A stretch of DNA of 7,551 bases. It comes from an uncultured Oscillospiraceae bacterium. GTDB taxonomy: Bacteria > Bacillota > Clostridia > UBA1381. Positions within the stretch are counted from its first letter, which is position 1; every line of letters starts with the position of its first letter. Location: assembly GCA_946531785.1 (NCBI GenBank), contig CAMNAT010000092.1, forward strand, positions 1 to 7,551, given 5' to 3'. Made by a program: the position numbers and the translations under genes. Below are positions 5,145 through 7,551 of the stretch, in pieces. The notes under the pieces were generated by a model. That model was not told the DNA's origin, did no database searches, and saw only the letters and a program-made list of their open reading frames with translations.

Positions 5145-5579
5145 ATGGAGTCAATGGGAGTGATATGGCTCATCGGCATCATTGTATTCATGGTGCTTGA
5201 GGGCGTATCGTATCAGATCGTTTCGGTATGGTTCGCCGCCGGAGCGATAGGCGGCTTGCTTGCATATGTGTGCGGCGCGCCGATATGGCTGCAGATAACG
5301 ATATTCATTGTTCTGTCGCTCGTGATGCTTGCGGCGCTGCGACCGTTGTCTGTAAAGCTGCTCAGCAAAAACAGGATCAGGACGAACGCAGAAAGTCTTG
5401 TCGGCAAAAGCGTGCTCATAACGCAGGATGTAGATAACATAAACGGTACCGGACAGGGCAAGGTCGAGGGCATGACCTGGACTGTGCGCTCGGATACGGG
5501 TGAGAATATCCCGTCGGGAGAGGTAGCAAAGATTTTGAGGATCGAGGGCGTGAAGCTCATCGTAGAAAGGAAGGAATAA
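5145..5579 (+). CDS. NfeD-like membrane protein (short form)
   Basis: This 144-residue protein has the short NfeD layout: three hydrophobic segments (about 5-22, 25-43 and 47-66) and a soluble C-terminal OB-fold domain (about 85-143) with LVGKSVLITQDV, GKVEGMTWTVRS (105-116) and GVKLIVERKE. NfeD proteins pair with SPFH proteins and are thought to help organise membrane microdomains; the biochemical role is not settled. The long form's ClpP-like protease domain is absent. ATG 5145 is chosen because AGGAGG (5131-5136) is 8 nt upstream; the in-frame GTG at 5136 and ATG at 5139 overlap or crowd that site. The SPFH gene starts 2 nt after the stop, so the two are translationally linked. Confidence 0.9.
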   Translation: MESMGVIWLIGIIVFMVLEGVSYQIVSVWFAAGAIGGLLAYVCGAPIWLQITIFIVLSLVMLAALRPLSVKLLSKNRIRTNAESLVGKSVLITQDVDNINGTGQGKVEGMTWTVRSDTGENIPSGEVAKILRIEGVKLIVERKE

Positions 5580-5581
5580 TT

Positions 5582-6484
5582 ATGGCTGGTTTTGGATTTT
5601 TATTGGTATTGTTGATAATAATTGCAGTGGTGCTTATCTCTAATATAAAGATAGTTCCGCAGTCGCACGCGTTCATAATCGAGCGGCTCGGCGCGTTCCA
5701 TGCAACATGGGGCGTAGGCTTGCACATAAAGATCCCCTTCATCGACAGGATCGCAAAGAAGGTAAATATGAAGGAGCAGGTAGTGGACTTTGAGCCGCAG
5801 CCGGTTATAACCAAGGATAATGTAACGATGCAGATCGACACCGTTGTGTTCTATCAGATAACCGACCCGAAGCTGTTCACATACGGCGTTGAGCGCCCGA
5901 TGATGGCGATAGAAAACCTCACCGCCACCACGCTCAGAAATATAATCGGTGATCTGGAGCTTGACGAAACGCTCACCTCGCGTGATACTATCAACACCCG
6001 TATGCGCGCCATCCTTGACGAGGCGACAGACCCGTGGGGCATAAAGGTGAACCGTGTCGAGCTTAAAAACATTATGCCGCCTGCGGCTATCCGTGACGCG
6101 ATGGAGCGCCAGATGAAGGCGGAGCGTGAGAGAAGAGAGAGCATCCTCAAGGCTGAGGGTGAGAAGAAGAGCGCCATCCTCATCGCCGAGGGTGAGAAGG
6201 AGAGCGCTATCCTCCGCGCCGACGCAAAGCGTGAGGCGGAGATCCGCGAGGCTGACGGTAAGGCGCAGGCTATATTGAAGGTAAGATCAGCGGTAGCGGA
6301 GGGAATAAAGCTCATCAACGCCGCAGACCCGAAGGACGGGTATCTTACGATCAAGTCGCTTGAAAGCCTTGAGACCCTTGCAAACGGCAAGGCTACAAAG
6401 ATAGTGGTTCCGTCAAATATACAGGGGCTTGCCGGACTTGCCACATCACTTACAGAGGTAGTCAAGACAGCAAAAGAGGACTAA
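5582..6484 (+). CDS. SPFH/stomatin-like membrane scaffold protein (QmcA/slipin type)
   Basis: The 300-residue product is a prokaryotic stomatin-like protein. One N-terminal hydrophobic span (about 3-20) is followed by the SPFH/Band 7 domain: VPQSHAFIIERLGAFHATWGVGLHIKIPFIDRI (25-57), then DNVTMQIDTVVFYQITDPKLFTYGV and the helix TLRNIIGDLELDETLTSRDTIN. GIKVNRVELKNIMPP (153-167) ends the domain. A charged coiled coil with an 11-residue repeat follows (about 187-230), then a C-terminal part to IVVPSNIQGLAGL. Such proteins form large ring or cage oligomers at the membrane with NfeD partners and are linked to membrane-protein quality control and fluidity in other bacteria. The ATG is preceded by AAGGA (5571-5575) inside the nfeD end. 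Its stop overlaps the next start (TAATG). Confidence 0.94.
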   Translation: MAGFGFLLVLLIIIAVVLISNIKIVPQSHAFIIERLGAFHATWGVGLHIKIPFIDRIAKKVNMKEQVVDFEPQPVITKDNVTMQIDTVVFYQITDPKLFTYGVERPMMAIENLTATTLRNIIGDLELDETLTSRDTINTRMRAILDEATDPWGIKVNRVELKNIMPPAAIRDAMERQMKAERERRESILKAEGEKKSAILIAEGEKESAILRADAKREAEIREADGKAQAILKVRSAVAEGIKLINAADPKDGYLTIKSLESLETLANGKATKIVVPSNIQGLAGLATSLTEVVKTAKED

Positions 6485-6594
6485 TGGTAGAGAAGAACAA
6501 AAGATATATAATAGAAATAACCGATATTTCATCTGATGGAAACGGAGTGGGGAACAAGGACGGCTTTGCCGTCTTTGTTCCTATGGCGGAATGA
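6484..6594 (+). pseudogene. truncated 23S rRNA (uracil-5-)-methyltransferase, TRAM-domain remnant
   Basis: The ORF of 36 codons starts in the overlapping TAATG of the SPFH stop. It reads MVEKNKRYIIEITDISSDG, then NGVGNKDGFAVFVPMAE and TGA. This matches the start of the RlmD/RumA (TrmA-family) TRAM domain, usually followed by GD-rich TRAM strands and a roughly 400-residue methyltransferase. None of that follows in any forward frame, so the gene is cut off right after VFVP. Intact enzymes methylate a uridine of 23S rRNA using SAM, often with a 4Fe-4S cluster. The first 35 codons look undamaged and have the GC-rich composition of the genes before them, so the break is probably recent. It could also be an assembly junction. 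TGA is a true stop here, since secE, nusG and the DUF177 gene end with it. Confidence 0.75.
6551..6581 (+). repeat. 14-bp perfect-pairing palindrome inside the TRAM remnant
   Basis: GGAACAAGGACGGC (6551-6564) pairs with GCCGTCTTTGTTCC (6568-6581) over 14 bp, with one G-U in RNA and a TTT loop. No U tract follows, so it is not a classical terminator. It ends only about 10 nt before the reading frame breaks, so it may have had a part in the rearrangement or may now cap the SPFH mRNA. The same bases encode the conserved NKDGFAVFVP, so chance is possible. Confidence 0.6.
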
Positions 6595-6684
6595 TTCAAT
6601 AACCTTGGCTTTGTTAATAAAAGAGATACTGTCTTATATGGTTCGTTATTTGTAAATGTAAAATACAACATAAAAAAAGATTAA
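6595..6684 (+). other. in-frame 29-codon tail after the TRAM stub, possible 3' remnant of another gene
   Basis: Directly after the TGA at 6592-6594 the same frame stays open for 29 codons to a TAA at 6682-6684, reading FNNLGFVNKRD...VNVKYNIKKD. It has no start codon of its own. Its alternating hydrophobic and charged residues (TVLYGSLFVNVKY) look like a real beta-strand tail, and the DNA is AT-rich like the acyltransferase gene beyond. It may be the 3' end of a lost gene from the accessory region; I do not recognise the family. An open run this short also occurs by chance. Confidence 0.3.
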
Positions 6685-6714
6685 AATACCTTTAAATGAT
6701 ATAGGAGTAAGAAT

Positions 6715-7551
6715 ATGTGTTATTTAGATATGATTATGGCATTAGTCTGTCTCGTTTTTTTTGTTCTTTCGCGACCTATTGGTGAAGAAAAATATTTTGG
6801 AAGGGATTCAACTGCCGCTATTAGGGGTATGGCGATGTTTGGTATTATTTTGCATCATATACATAATCGCTTAGGATTGAATTCTCCTATTTTATCACAG
6901 GTGGGGTATATTTCCACTGGCTTTTTTTTCTTCGTAAGTGGATATGGCAATATGCTTTCAATGAATAAAGAAGAGCAAATTGAATTGAAATGGATTATTG
7001 GAAAGTTTCTCAAAATATATATACCATTTTTTGTGGCTTATTGGTTTTACTTCTTATGCAATGTGATATTATACTCTAATGCAGTGCCAACAATAAAAGA
7101 AACAATACAAGATATCTTCACGATTAGTTTGCCAAATCAAATTTCGTGGTTTCCTAAGATTATCATATCATGTTTTGTGATTCACTTTATTTCGAAGAAA
7201 TTATCATATAATAAAATAATGCAAATAGTAATGGTCGGTGTAGTTTTGCTATTATATGTTGTGGTTATGCATAAAACAGGTGTAGGTAAATATTGGTACA
7301 ACTCTGTATTATGTTACCCTTTAGGGGCTTTTATTGCTTTGAACAAAGAGAAAATTATACTATATTTTCATAACAAAAAGAGTAGATTGCTATTATTTGT
7401 AGGTTCAGTTATTTTATTTGTATTATTATTTTTAACTTCAAAAGGTTTTTGGATTAATCAAGTATTATGTGCATCAGTATTTTCGATAATGTGTTTTGCT
7501 TATACAATGATTTTCAAAATAAAGACAAATATAATGGCATGGGTAGGTAAT
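6715..7551 (+). CDS. membrane acyltransferase, family 3 (partial, runs off the window)
   Basis: The 279 codons seen encode a polytopic membrane protein of the acyltransferase-3 type (OatA/NodX/WecH-like), whose members move acetyl or other acyl groups onto surface polysaccharides, peptidoglycan or lipids. The family pattern is visible: STAAIRGMAMFGIILHHIHNRLG (32-54) with the conserved R37 and H47/H48, GYISTGFFFFVSGYG (64-78), and WYNSVLCYPLGAFIALNKEKI (194-214), common in glycan-cluster members. Several hydrophobic spans alternate with basic loops. AGGAG (6703-6707) is 7 nt before the ATG. The gene is very AT-rich: 7381-7440 has only 12 G/C in 60 bases, against 40 in 60 at 6181-6240. The acceptor substrate cannot be told; a surface-glycan locus beyond the window is likely. 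Confidence 0.85.
   Translation, partial: MCYLDMIMALVCLVFFVLSRPIGEEKYFGRDSTAAIRGMAMFGIILHHIHNRLGLNSPILSQVGYISTGFFFFVSGYGNMLSMNKEEQIELKWIIGKFLKIYIPFFVAYWFYFLCNVILYSNAVPTIKETIQDIFTISLPNQISWFPKIIISCFVIHFISKKLSYNKIMQIVMVGVVLLLYVVVMHKTGVGKYWYNSVLCYPLGAFIALNKEKIILYFHNKKSRLLLFVGSVILFVLLFLTSKGFWINQVLCASVFSIMCFAYTMIFKIKTNIMAWVGN

Noticed and set aside
5854..6465. 203-codon minus-strand frame opposite the SPFH gene
   Set aside because: Ser/Ala/Arg-rich shadow of a clear SPFH gene, with no ribosome-binding site or family features.
6592..6594. TGA as a recoded sense codon joining the stub and the following 29 codons
   Set aside because: secE, nusG and the DUF177 gene all end at TGA, and the joined product matches no family; no selenocysteine element is visible.

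Overview
This window looks like a low-to-mid GC Gram-positive chromosome, most likely an anaerobic gut Clostridia member (Ruminococcaceae/Oscillospirales-like). Reasons are the consensus AGGAGG ribosome-binding sites, sigma-A promoters with TTGACA and TATAAT-like boxes, a Firmicutes-type L10 leader with an attenuator, four-cysteine L33 and L32, and the gene order rpmG-secE-nusG-rplK-rplA-rplJ-rplL. The assignment is inference from gene order and signals, not from a database match.

Layout. 1-347 (minus): 5' part of a putative exported protein of unknown function. 348-590: divergent intergenic region with a strong rpmG promoter, a 16-bp palindrome and a foldable rpmG leader. 591-1591: rpmG, secE and nusG (ribosome, Sec translocon, transcription elongation). 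1592-1747: structured leader, candidate L1 autoregulatory site. 1748-2886: rplK and rplA. 2887-3224: a second strong promoter, the L10(L12)4-binding leader, an attenuator, and an extra block of long hairpins not part of a usual L10 leader. 3225-4243: rplJ, with an Ala/Glu/Pro-rich C-terminal tail, and rplL. 4288-5023: a DUF177 (YceD-like) gene and rpmF, closed by an intrinsic terminator at 5048-5080. 5091-6484: a separate promoter and a two-gene NfeD/SPFH (stomatin-like) membrane operon. 6484-6594: a 36-codon remnant of the TRAM domain of a 23S rRNA (uracil-5-)-methyltransferase. 6595-7551: AT-rich DNA with the start of a membrane acyltransferase (family 3) gene that runs off the window.

How it fits together. 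Most of the window is translation and secretion housekeeping under ribosomal-protein feedback (probable L1 control of rplKA, L10-L12 control of rplJL). rpoB/rpoC, the usual neighbours after rplL, are absent; DUF177-rpmF occupies that place. The NfeD/SPFH pair is a common membrane-microdomain module. The sharp break at about 6582-6600, where a conserved gene is cut off and composition drops steeply, is the clearest sign of rearrangement: an accessory, possibly surface-glycan island, or an assembly join.

I see no convincing undescribed system. The best leads are the extra hairpin block before rplJ, the truncation junction with its 14-bp palindrome, and the altered rplJL neighbourhood. No tRNA, rRNA, CRISPR array or transposase gene was recognised.
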